37,043 nt of DNA from Acidaminobacter sp. (lineage in GTDB: Bacteria > Bacillota > Clostridia > Peptostreptococcales > Acidaminobacteraceae): positions 1 through 37,043 of the forward strand of contig NZ_JAOTSB010000028.1 in NCBI RefSeq assembly GCF_030247605.1, in the 5' to 3' direction. Below, piece by piece: positions 6,880 to 13,836 of this stretch. Within the stretch, counting starts at the first letter, position 1. The number at the start of each line of letters is the position of its first letter. The position numbers and the translations under genes are program-made. Below the pieces are notes generated by a model. That model made no database searches, was not told the origin of the DNA, and saw only the letters and a program-made list of their open reading frames with translations.

Positions 6880-7174
6880 TAGGGCGTGGCCCTATACCGA
6901 AGCGCAGCCTTTAATCACGCGAAGCGTGGTTGAAGGCGGAGCGAGGTGCATGTCTGTATGGTGAGGTGTGCGTTGCGTGGGGCTTGGCCCTATACCGAAG
7001 CGCAGCGAGGTGCACGTCTGTATGGTGAGGTGTGTGTTGCGCTGGGGGCGCAGCCTGGTACCGAAGCGCAGCGGAGCGGAGCGAGGTGCACGTCTGTATG
7101 GTGAGGTGTAGCTTTCGTGAAAAGGCGCAGCCCACTGGGCGGAGCGAGGGCACACGTCTGTATAGTGAGGTGTA
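6880..7174. repeat. Four imperfect tandem repeats of 60-76 bp, no gene
   Basis: Four copies of a GC-rich block built around GCGAGGTGCACGTCTGTATGGTGAGGTGT (cores 6941-6969, 7005-7033, 7081-7109, and a diverged copy 7145-7174). Most are preceded by CCCTATACCGAAGCGCAGC-like sequence. Copy 1 carries an extra hairpin (ATCACGCGAAGCGTGGT, about 6913-6931). Open frames here are short and without ribosome sites. I see no gene in 6877-7469, only these repeats, a family B element and terminator hairpins. Confidence 0.8.
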
Positions 7175-7182
7175 GTTATATT

Positions 7183-7280
7183 ACCGTCCGCGTCCCCAGC
7201 TTCAACTTGGTGCCTGTCACTGAGTTGAAGTTGGTGTCTGACACCGAGTTTGTTTTGGTGCCAGAGCTTGTTAGGTGCAA
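7183..7280. repeat. Family B element
   Basis: Read in order on the plus strand: GTCCGCGTCCCC, then ACTTGGTGCCTGTCACTGAG, AGTTGGTGTCTGACACCGAG, and TTGGTGCCAGAGCTTG. The last is the reverse complement of the CAAGCTCTGGCACCAA opening seen at other sites, so this copy is inverted. Confidence 0.85.
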
Positions 7281-7351
7281 GTCTTACAGGTCTTGCGGCG
7301 ACTGCGACTCATGATGACTGCCGCGCTGTCGGTGTAATTTGCCCAACGCAT

Positions 7352-7387
7352 AAAAAAAAGGAAATTGGAGCAGCCGCACCAATTTCC
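7352..7387 (-). terminator. Terminator of the HAD phosphatase gene
   Basis: On the minus strand GGAAATTGG, a ten-base loop, CCAATTTCC and eight Ts form a clear intrinsic terminator. A second hairpin (GGAAAACGGC/GCCGTTTTCC, 7408-7434) lies between it and the gene. Confidence 0.85.
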
Positions 7388-7469
7388 TTCATCTAATTCA
7401 GTTAAGAGGAAAACGGCGCGCTTTGCCGTTTTCCTTTCCTTTTTCCATTCCTTTTTCCAAACCAAACCC

Positions 7470-8174
7470 CTACGCCCAATCCCAACTCTTAATCATCAAA
7501 TCGCAATGCTTTTCCAGCGTCTCATCATCCACATGCCCGTGATCCTCAACGCCAACGGTCACATATCCCGCCGCCCGGGCTGTTTCCAGCGCGAACAGCG
7601 CGTCCTCGAAGACGACACATTCCTGCACGCCAAGCCCTAACCGTCGGGCCGCTTCGTGATAGATGTCAGGCTTATTCTTGCCCGCCCCGACATCCGAAAT
7701 TGTCAGGATCACCTCAAAATAGTCGTGGAGTCCAAAGCGCTCAAACAGCACATCCACATAGACCCGGTCCGTTGTGGTCACCAGCGCGAGACGGCGCCCA
7801 TGAGCCCTCAGATGCTGCAAATACTCCAGCGCAAAGGGTTTAAATGCGACCTGCTCCCCATAAGCAGCCTTCAGCCGCTGGTCATAATACTCGAACATCT
7901 CCCGCTCGTCCAAGTGCTCATGATACAGCTCGGCGACAATTTCGACGACCTTCCCAAGAGAATTTCCCTGCATGGACTTGTGAACCTCCCGCGGCAGCTC
8001 AATTCCGTGAGTCCGCAGATAATCCGGCATCAGGTGCCGCCACATTGTCATCGAGTCAAACAGTGTGCCGTCCATGTCGAACAGAAAGCCTTTGAATTTC
8101 TGCGGCAGTGAGGCGAGAGTCAGGTGACCATCGGCAAAATTATTTTTTTGAGGCGCTATACTCAATTGTTCCAT
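7470..8174 (-). CDS. HAD-superfamily phosphatase (beta-phosphoglucomutase/PGP-like subfamily)
   Basis: A 234-residue HAD hydrolase, subfamily IA, likely a cytoplasmic sugar-phosphate phosphatase or phosphoglucomutase-type enzyme. Motif I is FDMDGTLFDS (nucleophile and acid/base Asp, about residues 30-39). An alpha-helical cap (MPDYLRTHGIELPREVHKSM) precedes motif II (LALVTTTDR), motif III (GKNKPDIY) and motif IV (CVVFEDALFALE). I chose ATG at 8174-8172 because AAGGAG lies nine bases upstream. The first ~25 residues before the HAD fold contain a family A repeat read in frame (FADGHL), so the N-terminal extension looks repeat-derived. The substrate cannot be inferred. It is monocistronic with its own terminator. 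Confidence 0.85.
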   Translation of the reverse strand: MEQLSIAPQKNNFADGHLTLASLPQKFKGFLFDMDGTLFDSMTMWRHLMPDYLRTHGIELPREVHKSMQGNSLGKVVEIVAELYHEHLDEREMFEYYDQRLKAAYGEQVAFKPFALEYLQHLRAHGRRLALVTTTDRVYVDVLFERFGLHDYFEVILTISDVGAGKNKPDIYHEAARRLGLGVQECVVFEDALFALETARAAGYVTVGVEDHGHVDDETLEKHCDLMIKSWDWA

Positions 8175-8227
8175 CTCAAAACGCTCCTTAACCTTCAATT
8201 CCAAAAGCCGGCTTCTGCCGATGGTCA
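8125..8227. repeat. Inverted pair of family A 12-mers
   Basis: TGACCATCGGCA (8125-8136, inside the HAD N-terminus) and TGCCGATGGTCA (8216-8227, upstream of the gene) face each other across about 80 bases. This is a REPIN-like layout like the pair at 10314-10411. Confidence 0.85.
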
Positions 8228-8315
8228 GCCATCCGCCCCATCAGCCCAGCCAGTATCACATTTCAACGTTACTTTATTCTAGCACAAATTACCCACGATA
8301 AAGCACAGAAAAGGA

Positions 8316-8364
8316 TTTGAAATCTTTTCAAAAATAATATAAAATCTCCTGGTAAGATTTCAAA
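8316..8364. promoter_or_regulatory. Dyad-rich regulatory region upstream of the BFD-type gene
   Basis: TTTGAAATCTT (8316-8326) and AAGATTTCAAA (8354-8364) form a perfect 11-base inverted repeat flanking a possible -10, TATAAA (8338-8343). Inside it, TTGAAATCTTTTCAA (8317-8331) is itself a palindrome. This looks like an operator around a promoter. A metal or redox regulator would suit an Fe-S gene, but no known consensus was matched. Confidence 0.4.
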
Positions 8365-8418
8365 AAGCACCCAAATAGAGGCTTGGGAAAAACCACATAA
8401 GAAAAGGAGAACTTAAAA

Positions 8419-8739
8419 ATGGCAAGTAAAGGTATCATTTGTACAACTAATAATGTTGAGTATCTGGCATTCAGAAAGGCGCAAATTGGCGGCGCGCGCT
8501 CACTGGAGGAGCTGAAAGCTGTCACCGGCGCCTGCGGCGAATGCGATGGCTGCAGCGAAAACCTGGACAACATTATGTCCATGCTCTGCGGCTGCAAAAA
8601 CGTCACGTTCCAGGACGTCTTGACCGCGATCTCAAATGGCGCTACCACCGCGGATCAGGTGGCTGAAGTGACCGGCGCAGGGTCGGACTGCGGCAAGTGT
8701 AAAGCCCTGGTCGCAAATGTTATCGAGCTTGGAAGATAG
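8419..8739 (+). CDS. Tandem BFD-like [2Fe-2S]-binding protein
   Basis: A 106-residue small cytoplasmic protein made of two BFD-like [2Fe-2S] domains (as in bacterioferritin-associated ferredoxin and NirB/NifU-type proteins). The second half (about 55-106) is canonical: CGC, about 32 residues, then CGKC, with TADQVAEVTGAGSDCGKC. The first half has the same helical pattern (SLEELKAVTGACGECDGC) but has CTT where a CxC should be, with an extra Cys in CGECDGC, so its cluster ligation may differ. ATG 8419 follows AAAAGGAG. It is probably an electron-transfer or iron-handling partner. No obvious partner gene is adjacent. Confidence 0.8.
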   Translation: MASKGIICTTNNVEYLAFRKAQIGGARSLEELKAVTGACGECDGCSENLDNIMSMLCGCKNVTFQDVLTAISNGATTADQVAEVTGAGSDCGKCKALVANVIELGR

Positions 8740-8903
8740 TCGCAGTTAAGAACGAATAGCAGCAACATCCATAGCAGAACCTAATGTATCGTTCTGTAAA
8801 TATCTAAACTAACATTTGTTTAACCTGCTGGCAAAAACCAGGCTTAAAATCCAGTTTATTCAGCATACTTAGTTATGGAATATAATACCGGGAGGAGAGC
8901 CTC

Positions 8904-9323
8904 ATGTACGTCTTTTCGATAGTCATGATCGTCGCGTCCAACATCCTGTACCATATCGCTCAAAAGTCCACACCAGATAAGATCAATCCTTTTGTGAGCC
9001 TGACTGTGACCTATCTGGTTGCGGCGGCTTTGTCCGTTGTCGCGCTTCTCTTCTATAAGACGGACAAAGGTATCATTGAGTCCTTGCAGTCTCTCAATTG
9101 GACGGCCTTTCTGCTGGGCATCTCAATTTTAGGGCTGGAGTTCGGTTTCCTGGCTGCCTATAGGGCTGGCTGGAACATCAGCGTGGGCAGTCTTGTGGCG
9201 AATATCGCCCTGGCTATCGCGCTGATTCCGGTGGGGATCATGATCTACAAGGAAGCCTTTGAGGTCAACAAGATCTTTGGGGCGGTGCTGTGCATTGCGG
9301 GACTGATATTGATTAACAGATAG
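8904..9323 (+). CDS. Half-size EamA/DMT-family membrane transporter
   Basis: A 139-residue integral membrane protein with four or five predicted hydrophobic segments, matching one EamA repeat of the drug/metabolite transporter superfamily. The end (IPVGIMIYKEAFEVNKIFGAVLCIAGLILI) is the typical EamA tail. Full-length DMT proteins have two repeats and about 300 residues, so this one probably works as a dimer, like other half-size members. ATG 8904 follows GGGAGGAG. A hairpin terminator follows at once, so the gene looks monocistronic. The substrate is unknown. Confidence 0.8.
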   Translation: MYVFSIVMIVASNILYHIAQKSTPDKINPFVSLTVTYLVAAALSVVALLFYKTDKGIIESLQSLNWTAFLLGISILGLEFGFLAAYRAGWNISVGSLVANIALAIALIPVGIMIYKEAFEVNKIFGAVLCIAGLILINR

Positions 9324-9330
9324 TTTTAAA

Positions 9331-9380
9331 AATGCCCCAGCCTGTGTTTTTTCTCAACCAGGCTAGGGCACTTTTATTTT
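9331..9380 (+). terminator. Terminator after EamA gene
   Basis: TGCCCCAGCCTG (9333-9344) pairs with CAGGCTAGGGCA (9359-9370) with one mismatch, followed by CTTTTATTTTTT. Confidence 0.85.
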
Positions 9381-9478
9381 TTAGGCAATTAATTCAAGGG
9401 TGACATTATTCAAAATACGGCATGAATTGGTTTTAGGATAGGATCAGGCGGGTAATAGGGAAAGGCTGGGTGTATGGG

Positions 9479-9490
9479 TGACCATCGGCA
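9479..9490 (+). repeat. Family A 12-mer (exact copy)
   Basis: TGACCATCGGCA followed by GAAAAAATTTTT, the fullest form of the family's A/T-rich flank. It lies directly upstream of the ribosome site of the 55-residue gene. Confidence 0.9.
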
Positions 9491-9514
9491 GAAAAAATTT
9501 TTGGAGGCTGGAAA

Positions 9515-9682
9515 ATGAACGCATTTTGGAGCGTGTTTGGACTTTTTAACGTCGCGGTTGTGATTGGATTTTTGGTGCTGACGGTTTACCTTTACTACCT
9601 GATGTTCAAGCTGGCGCACAGGGGGATTCGGGCGCTGGACCTGTATATCAGGGAGAAGGAGCGCGGCGGGAATTCAATGTAG
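9515..9682 (+). CDS. Small single-pass membrane protein (55 aa), function unknown
   Basis: ATG 9515 follows TTGGAGG at good spacing and opens a 55-residue frame: short polar start, one strongly hydrophobic segment (VAVVIGFLVLTVYLYYLMF, about residues 13-31), then a basic amphipathic cytoplasmic tail (HRGIRALDLYIREKER). The ribosome site and membrane-plus-charged-tail design make it likely real. I do not recognise a family. It stands between the EamA terminator and the VanZ-like gene, and may share a transcript with the latter. Confidence 0.6.
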   Translation: MNAFWSVFGLFNVAVVIGFLVLTVYLYYLMFKLAHRGIRALDLYIREKERGGNSM

Positions 9683-9790
9683 ACGAAGAACTGCGCTGCT
9701 GGCGAAAACAATTTTATGTCAACCTGCGCGCGGCCTTGACCTCACCCCCGCTCTCGACATATAATGGTTGAGGTGAGGGGGGATGCCCGC

Positions 9791-10291
9791 GTGAAGCGCG
9801 TATTGACGCTGCTGTTGGTAATTGTCTGGGTTGCGGTGATTTACTGGTTCTCGAGTCAGGCCATGCAGGAGACAACACAGCAGACCTATGAGGTGCTGGT
9901 CCGGCTCGGGCTGGCGACGAAAGCGGAATTGATACGGTCGACGGATCCGTCGGTTGTTTTGTTGAAATATTTGGCGCGAAAAGGCGCGCACCTGCTGTTG
10001 TTTACCGTGCTGGGCGGGTTTGTGACGGTGGCGTTTTTTACTTTAACGCGCCGCAAAGGGCTGCGGCTGGTGCTGCCGGCCTGGCTGATTGCGAGTTTGC
10101 TTGGGGTCGCGGACGAGGTGCACCAGCATTTTGTGCCGGGGCGGACCATGATGTTGTCAGACATGGCGCTGGACGCCGGTGGGGCGCTGCTGGGCGTGCT
10201 GGTTGCATGGCTGGCGATCTCGGTGATGCTGGCGGTCGGGCGGTTTGTCAGGAAAGATCGAAAGAAATTGAAAGAGGTCCGTCGGGGGTAA
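9791..10291 (+). CDS. VanZ-like family membrane protein
   Basis: A 166-residue membrane protein of the VanZ-like family, named for the teicoplanin-resistance accessory protein; the biochemical role of most members is unknown. About four membrane segments are visible. Family features include VAVIYWFSSQ near the N-terminus, KGAHLLLFTVLGGF, and DEVHQHFVPGRTMMLSDMALDAGGALLG, the hallmark motif. I chose GTG 9791 because GAGGTGAGGGGG lies about eight bases upstream. ATG 9764 is in frame but has no ribosome site. The basic C-terminal tail (RKDRKKLKEVRRG) is probably cytoplasmic. Confidence 0.82.
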   Translation: MKRVLTLLLVIVWVAVIYWFSSQAMQETTQQTYEVLVRLGLATKAELIRSTDPSVVLLKYLARKGAHLLLFTVLGGFVTVAFFTLTRRKGLRLVLPAWLIASLLGVADEVHQHFVPGRTMMLSDMALDAGGALLGVLVAWLAISVMLAVGRFVRKDRKKLKEVRRG

Positions 10292-10313
10292 TGGCGCTGT
10301 GGAGATGGCGGCG

Positions 10314-10411
10314 TGACCATCGGCGGAATTTTTTTGGGGGAGGAAGCGGGGGCTGATAGACACAAGTCGCAGGCACCCCTTCCACATTTAAGTGCTTTTT
10401 GCCGATGGTCA
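10314..10411. repeat. Inverted pair of family A 12-mers
   Basis: TGACCATCGGCG (10314-10325, one mismatch) and TGCCGATGGTCA (10400-10411, exact) converge across 74 bases of G-rich sequence, with the flanks AATTTTTTT and CTTTT just inside. The spacing is close to that of the pair at 8125-8227. Confidence 0.85.
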
Positions 10412-10602
10412 CATAAGGGCACATTCACCCAGCGGGGAAAAGGGTGACAAAAATTTTTCTTGTAGATTGCGGAAAATAATTTTTTTTGGCACATTTTGTG
10501 TCAAAAATCATATTGTTTAGAATTTGATACAACATCTTGAAATGAGCGCTCTCAGATCTCTGAAAGCGGGTTTACATAAGGCTTTCAGCCGAAAAATTCA
10601 AC

Positions 10603-10631
10603 TTGACAAGGTTGTTTTATCTTACTATTCT
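10603..10631 (+). promoter_or_regulatory. Sigma-A promoter of riboswitch/LPXTG transcript
   Basis: TTGACA (10603-10608), a 17-base spacer and TATTCT (10626-10631). Transcription should start near 10638, about 40 bases before the aptamer. Upstream, CTGAAAG/CTTTCAG (10560-10588) forms a small inverted repeat that might be an operator. Confidence 0.7.
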
Positions 10632-10679
10632 GAAAGTAGATTACTGTGTGTTTCTTTAAAAGTTTGAAGAGGAGGATCG

Positions 10680-10778
10680 TTGATACGAAAAAGGCAAACC
10701 AGCTGAAAGGCTGGGACGCAAAACCATGGAGCCTAAGACCTTATTATTCGGGTTATGGCAGTCCAGTTGCCGTGTCAA
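10680..10778 (+). promoter_or_regulatory. c-di-GMP-I (GEMM-I) riboswitch aptamer
   Basis: The conserved GEMM-I landmarks appear in order: GGCAAACC, the P2 stem CCAGC with GAAA tetraloop, GGGACGCAAAACC, GCCTAAGACC, and the P3 return GGTTATGGCAG ending in TTGCC. P1 is TTGATACG (10680-10687) with CGTGTCAA (10771-10778), eight pairs with one G-U. The second messenger c-di-GMP would bind in the P1/P2/P3 junction. Control of wall-anchored adhesins by such riboswitches is established in Clostridioides difficile. Confidence 0.95.
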
Positions 10779-10812
10779 GTAATCATAGATAAATAACCTA
10801 CTTGACAGGGGG
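10773..10812 (+). promoter_or_regulatory. Alternative stem of the riboswitch expression platform
   Basis: TGTCAAGTA (10773-10781), which includes most of the 3' strand of P1, can instead pair perfectly with TACTTGACA (10799-10807). That segment abuts the ribosome site AGGGGG. P1 and this stem are mutually exclusive. Ligand binding would favour P1 and free the ribosome site, suggesting a translational ON switch. No T-tract follows, so it is not a terminator. Confidence 0.6.
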
Positions 10813-10819
10813 AAATACC

Positions 10820-11812
10820 ATGAAACGTTATTTTAAATCATGGGCACAATCCCTTATTTTTGTGCTCATAATCACGCTTGCAGTACCGTTTGGGATGATG
10901 GCAGCTTATGGAAGTGACGGACATACCAACGAAACCGGACAAGGCCATATAAATCACAATGGCTATGGCTATGGCCATGATGAAGATAAAGACAAAGACA
11001 AAGAAAAAGAAAAAGACAAAGACAAAGACAAAGAAAAAGACAAAGACAAAGAAAAAGACAAAGTCAAAGAAAAAGAAAAAGAAAAAGATGATGATGGAAA
11101 TTCCGGCGGAGAAACCGGCGGACAAACTGGCGGAGAAACCGGCGGACAAACTGGCGGAGAAACCGGCGGACAAACTGGCGGAGAAACCGGCGGACAAACT
11201 GGCGGAGAAACCGGCGGACAAACTGGCGGAGAAACCGGCGGACAAACTGGTGGAGAAACCGGTGGTCAAACCGGCGGTGAAACCGGTGGTCAAACCGGCG
11301 GAGAAACCGGCGGACAAACTGGTGGAGAAACCGGTGGTCAAACCGGCGGACAAACCGGTGGACAAACTGGCGGTGAAACCGGTGGTCAAACCGGCGGAGA
11401 AACCGGTGGACAAACCGGCGGAGAAACCGGCGGAGAAACCGGTGGACAAACCGGCGGACAAACTGACGAAGAAACCGGCGGACAGACTGGCGGGGGAAAC
11501 GGTGGTCAAACTGGTGGTCAGACTGACATAAAAACAGAATCACCTGAGACTACTTCGAAGTCTACTCAATCCAACACCTCAGGCAATCTTGAAACCGTCA
11601 TTGGCGCACCAGTTCCGCTTGCTAATGCAACACTGAATGAAACAACTCAGGAAACTCCGGATGTCATGGAAGAAGTTCAAGAAAATATGACACCACTTGC
11701 AGCGCAAATCCCTGAAAAGCTTCCTCAAACCGGTGAAGTGCCGCCGACAGCAATTTACTCAATAGGCACACTTCTTATGGGATTGGGAATTGGATTAAGA
11801 AAAAAGTTCTAA
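10820..11812 (+). CDS. LPXTG cell-wall-anchored repeat protein under c-di-GMP control
   Basis: A 330-residue secreted protein sorted to the peptidoglycan. Residues 1-30 are a signal peptide (KRYFKSW, then a hydrophobic core ending MMAAYG). A His/Gly/Tyr-rich patch is followed by a charged Lys/Asp/Glu block (about 56-92) and a long Gly/Thr/Glu/Gln stalk (about 94-240, unit GGETGGQT). A Ser/Thr-rich spacer precedes the sorting signal: LPQTG at 301-305, a hydrophobic stretch and the tail RKKF. ATG 10820 follows AGGGGG by seven bases; the frame extends slightly upstream without a better site. There is no recognisable folded domain, so it may be a surface stalk or matrix protein rather than an enzyme. 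No sortase gene is in the window. Repeat number is probably variable between strains. Confidence 0.88.
   Translation: MKRYFKSWAQSLIFVLIITLAVPFGMMAAYGSDGHTNETGQGHINHNGYGYGHDEDKDKDKEKEKDKDKDKEKDKDKEKDKVKEKEKEKDDDGNSGGETGGQTGGETGGQTGGETGGQTGGETGGQTGGETGGQTGGETGGQTGGETGGQTGGETGGQTGGETGGQTGGETGGQTGGQTGGQTGGETGGQTGGETGGQTGGETGGETGGQTGGQTDEETGGQTGGGNGGQTGGQTDIKTESPETTSKSTQSNTSGNLETVIGAPVPLANATLNETTQETPDVMEEVQENMTPLAAQIPEKLPQTGEVPPTAIYSIGTLLMGLGIGLRKKF
10985..11525 (+). repeat. Coding tandem repeats in LPXTG protein
   Basis: Positions 10985-11090 are A-rich GACAAAGAAAAA-type units encoding Lys-Asp/Lys-Glu dipeptides. Positions 11100-11525 hold about seventeen 24-base units (GGCGGAGAAACCGGCGGACA plus AACT) encoding GGETGGQT, with silent drift (ggc/ggt/gga) increasing towards the 3' end. 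The uniform 5' units suggest recent expansion by slippage or recombination. Confidence 0.9.
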
Positions 11813-11863
11813 TAGTATTGAAACGATCCGACGAACATGAACTTTAAAGATCGACACAGTAAG

Positions 11864-11893
11864 GCGTCTCTGTTGATGGAGGCGCTTTTTTTT
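11864..11893 (+). terminator. Terminator of the LPXTG gene
   Basis: GCGTCTC (11864-11870) pairs with GAGGCGC (11879-11885, one G-T pair), followed by eight Ts. Confidence 0.8.
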
Positions 11894-11959
11894 ATGTGTT
11901 GAATGGTGAAGTCAAAGACCGTTAAAGAAATAATTATGATCCCAAGTTTTCAGAATTCA

Positions 11960-11968
11960 TGCTATATT
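11960..11968 (+). promoter_or_regulatory. Extended -10 promoter of oxidoreductase gene
   Basis: TGCTATATT is an extended -10 (TGN plus TATATT). No good -35 was seen. Transcription would begin near 11975, about 64 bases before the start codon. Confidence 0.4.
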
Positions 11969-12038
11969 ATACAGAATACATAATACAAGGCGTGCGTATT
12001 CAACAAATTTTAATTCTGAAAGCTGGAGGTTGTTATAG

Positions 12039-13289
12039 ATGGGACTGCATGTCATAGATGAAGCAAAACGCTGCTTAAAGTGCAAGACGCCGAGGTGTGT
12101 CAAGGGGTGTCCGGTGGGAACGGCAATTCCGGAGATGATTGGGATGCTGCTGGAGGGTCGGATTGGCGATGCCGGCAAGATGCTGTTTGACAACAATCCA
12201 TTGTCGTTGGTGTGTTCGCTGGTCTGCCCCCATGAAGCTCAGTGCGAAGGGCACTGTGTGCTTGCGGCCAAGGGGACCCCGGTTCACATCAGCAGTATAG
12301 AGAATTACATCTCCAATTATAGTTTGGATATGCTGCCTTTGGCTGCGGGGGTGGGGGACTGTGGGACCATCGGCATAGTGGGCTCTGGGCCGGCGGGGAT
12401 CACGCTGGCGTTCATTATGGCGCTGAAAGGGTATAAGGTCACCATTTTTGACATGAACGACAAGATTGGGGGCATTCTGCACTATGGGATTCCTGAGTTC
12501 CGGCTGCCCATGGAGATCATTGCGCGGCTGGAGCGGAAGCTGATCGAGCTGGGGGTAGTGATTCGGCCGAATGTGCTGATTGGGCCGGTGCTGACGGTGG
12601 ATGATCTGTTTCGGGACGGGTACGACGCACTATTTATAGGAACGGGGGTCTGGAATCCGCGGAAGCTGGGCATCAAGGGCGAGACCCTGGGGCATGTTCA
12701 TTTTGGGATCGATTATCTGAGGAATCCAGGCGCCTACAGGCTTGGGGACCGGGTCGTCGTGATTGGCGCCGGCAATGTTGCTATGGATGTGGCGCGCACT
12801 ATCTTGAGGCACGGTGTGCGGGATGTGACGATTATGGCGCGGTCGGGGCGGGAACGACTATCGGCCAGGAAATATGAAATTGATTACGCTGAGATCGACG
12901 GGGTCAAATTCGAGTATTACAAGTCGCCGGTTGAGATTAACGCGGGTGGCGTGGTTTATAACGAGACAGCCCTGACGCCTGAGGGGATCACTCTGGTTGA
13001 GGGAAGCCGCGGGCTGCTTGAGGCAAGTGCTGTGATCATTGCGGTGAGCCAGGGACCAAAGTCGAACATTGTCAATTACACGGAGGGGATTCAGATTGAT
13101 CACCGTGGGCTGATAGTGACGGATGAGGAGGGACGGACGACTCGGCCGGGGGTTTTCGCGTCCGGGGATGTGGTGACCGGGGCGCGCACGGTGGTTGAGG
13201 CGGTGAAATATACAAAGCAAGTGGCGGAGATGATGGATGCCTATGTTCAGGGGGCGAGACGTGGCACAGAAACTGAGGCTGAGGTATAG
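12039..13289 (+). CDS. GltD-like FAD/NAD(P)-dependent oxidoreductase with N-terminal Cys clusters
   Basis: A 416-residue flavoprotein related to the glutamate synthase small subunit and its homologues (also NfnB/SudA types). It passes electrons between NAD(P)H and a partner through Fe-S clusters. The N-terminal ~100 residues hold two Cys sets (CLKCKTPRCVKGCP and CSLVCPHEAQCEGHC) that would bind [4Fe-4S] clusters. FAD binds at GIVGSGPAGITLA, the GILHYGIPEFRLP loop is typical of the family, NAD(P) binds at VVIGAGNVAMDVARTI, and GVFASGDVVTGARTVVEA closes the FAD site. ATG 12039 follows CTGGAGG. No large glutamate synthase subunit is adjacent, so it may be the homotetrameric clostridial form or serve another partner. 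Base use is strongly G-rich in the sense strand. Confidence 0.85.
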   Translation: MGLHVIDEAKRCLKCKTPRCVKGCPVGTAIPEMIGMLLEGRIGDAGKMLFDNNPLSLVCSLVCPHEAQCEGHCVLAAKGTPVHISSIENYISNYSLDMLPLAAGVGDCGTIGIVGSGPAGITLAFIMALKGYKVTIFDMNDKIGGILHYGIPEFRLPMEIIARLERKLIELGVVIRPNVLIGPVLTVDDLFRDGYDALFIGTGVWNPRKLGIKGETLGHVHFGIDYLRNPGAYRLGDRVVVIGAGNVAMDVARTILRHGVRDVTIMARSGRERLSARKYEIDYAEIDGVKFEYYKSPVEINAGGVVYNETALTPEGITLVEGSRGLLEASAVIIAVSQGPKSNIVNYTEGIQIDHRGLIVTDEEGRTTRPGVFASGDVVTGARTVVEAVKYTKQVAEMMDAYVQGARRGTETEAEV

Positions 13290-13335
13290 GCGCGCTGAAA
13301 GGTGAGTGCTGTGGGTGGTTGCGGGCTGCCGCGGT

Positions 13336-13425
13336 GGTTGAGAACCGTTATCGCAAGCTCTGGCACCAAAACGGAGTTGGGGACGCGGACAAAAACGAAA
13401 CTGGTGACGCAGACGGAAATGAAAT
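13336..13425. repeat. Family B element
   Basis: It opens with TATCGCAAGCTCTGGCACCA, then GAGTTGGGGACGCGGACAAA and AACTGGTGACGCAGACGGAA. It lies in the 272-base gap after the oxidoreductase. The remainder of that gap shows CCATTAAAATACCATTAAAC, a short direct repeat, and no gene. Confidence 0.8.
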
Positions 13426-13561
13426 TTCCATTAAAATACCATTAAACGTCACAATTCAGGTTTATAACTCATAAAAACGGGCATACTGGAAATGTGTGGC
13501 TGCGACAGGTCAACCCACTCTAGTTTTATTCATGTCATAGTCATAAACAGGAGGTCGTTGG

Positions 13562-13825
13562 ATGTTTGACTTTTTTGTCGTGGTAGTCGCCTGGGGGGTA
13601 ATTGGAAGCACTTTTGGTGCCGCGTGCAAATCAGTGGCACTTCGCAGTGGTCGTGGCTATGAGGCCGACCGTTGGTTCTGGATTGGCTTCTTTTTTGGCC
13701 TCAACGCGCTTTTGATATTGTGGATCTTGGGCTGGAATCAGCCCATATCAAGCGGCGGCAGTGACCAACCCTCGGCAAAGCAACTCAGCACCTCCAGCTT
13801 CCCGTATGATCAGTTCCGTCTTTAG
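13562..13825 (+). CDS. Small membrane protein (87 aa), function unknown
   Basis: A hydrophobic first segment (FFVVVVAWGVIGSTFGAA) is followed by a basic loop (KSVALRSGRGYEADR) and a second hydrophobic segment (WFWIGFFFGLNALLILWIL). The Ser/Gln-rich C-terminus looks disordered. ATG 13562 follows ACAGGAGG. The pattern of a short helix, a polar loop and FWIGFFFG resembles many uncharacterised small Firmicute membrane proteins. It is probably co-transcribed with the next gene, which starts 11 bases downstream. Confidence 0.7.
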   Translation: MFDFFVVVVAWGVIGSTFGAACKSVALRSGRGYEADRWFWIGFFFGLNALLILWILGWNQPISSGGSDQPSAKQLSTSSFPYDQFRL

Positions 13826-13836
13826 GAGGTAGTCAG

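Noticed and set aside
8881..8886. TATAAT just upstream of the EamA gene as its -10
   Set aside because: It would place the transcript start inside or after the ribosome site at 8890-8896. A sigma-54-like TGGCA...GGCT at 8829 is too poor to call.
10838..11543. Long open frames on both strands over the LPXTG repeat region
   Set aside because: Low-complexity repeat DNA is open in several frames. Only the frame with a signal peptide, ribosome site and LPQTG sorting signal is real.
12364..12375. GGACCATCGGCA in the GltD-like gene as a repeat insertion
   Set aside because: It encodes TIG directly before the conserved FAD motif GSGPAG, at normal spacing for the family. It may be chance or convergence, so I do not count it among in-frame insertions.
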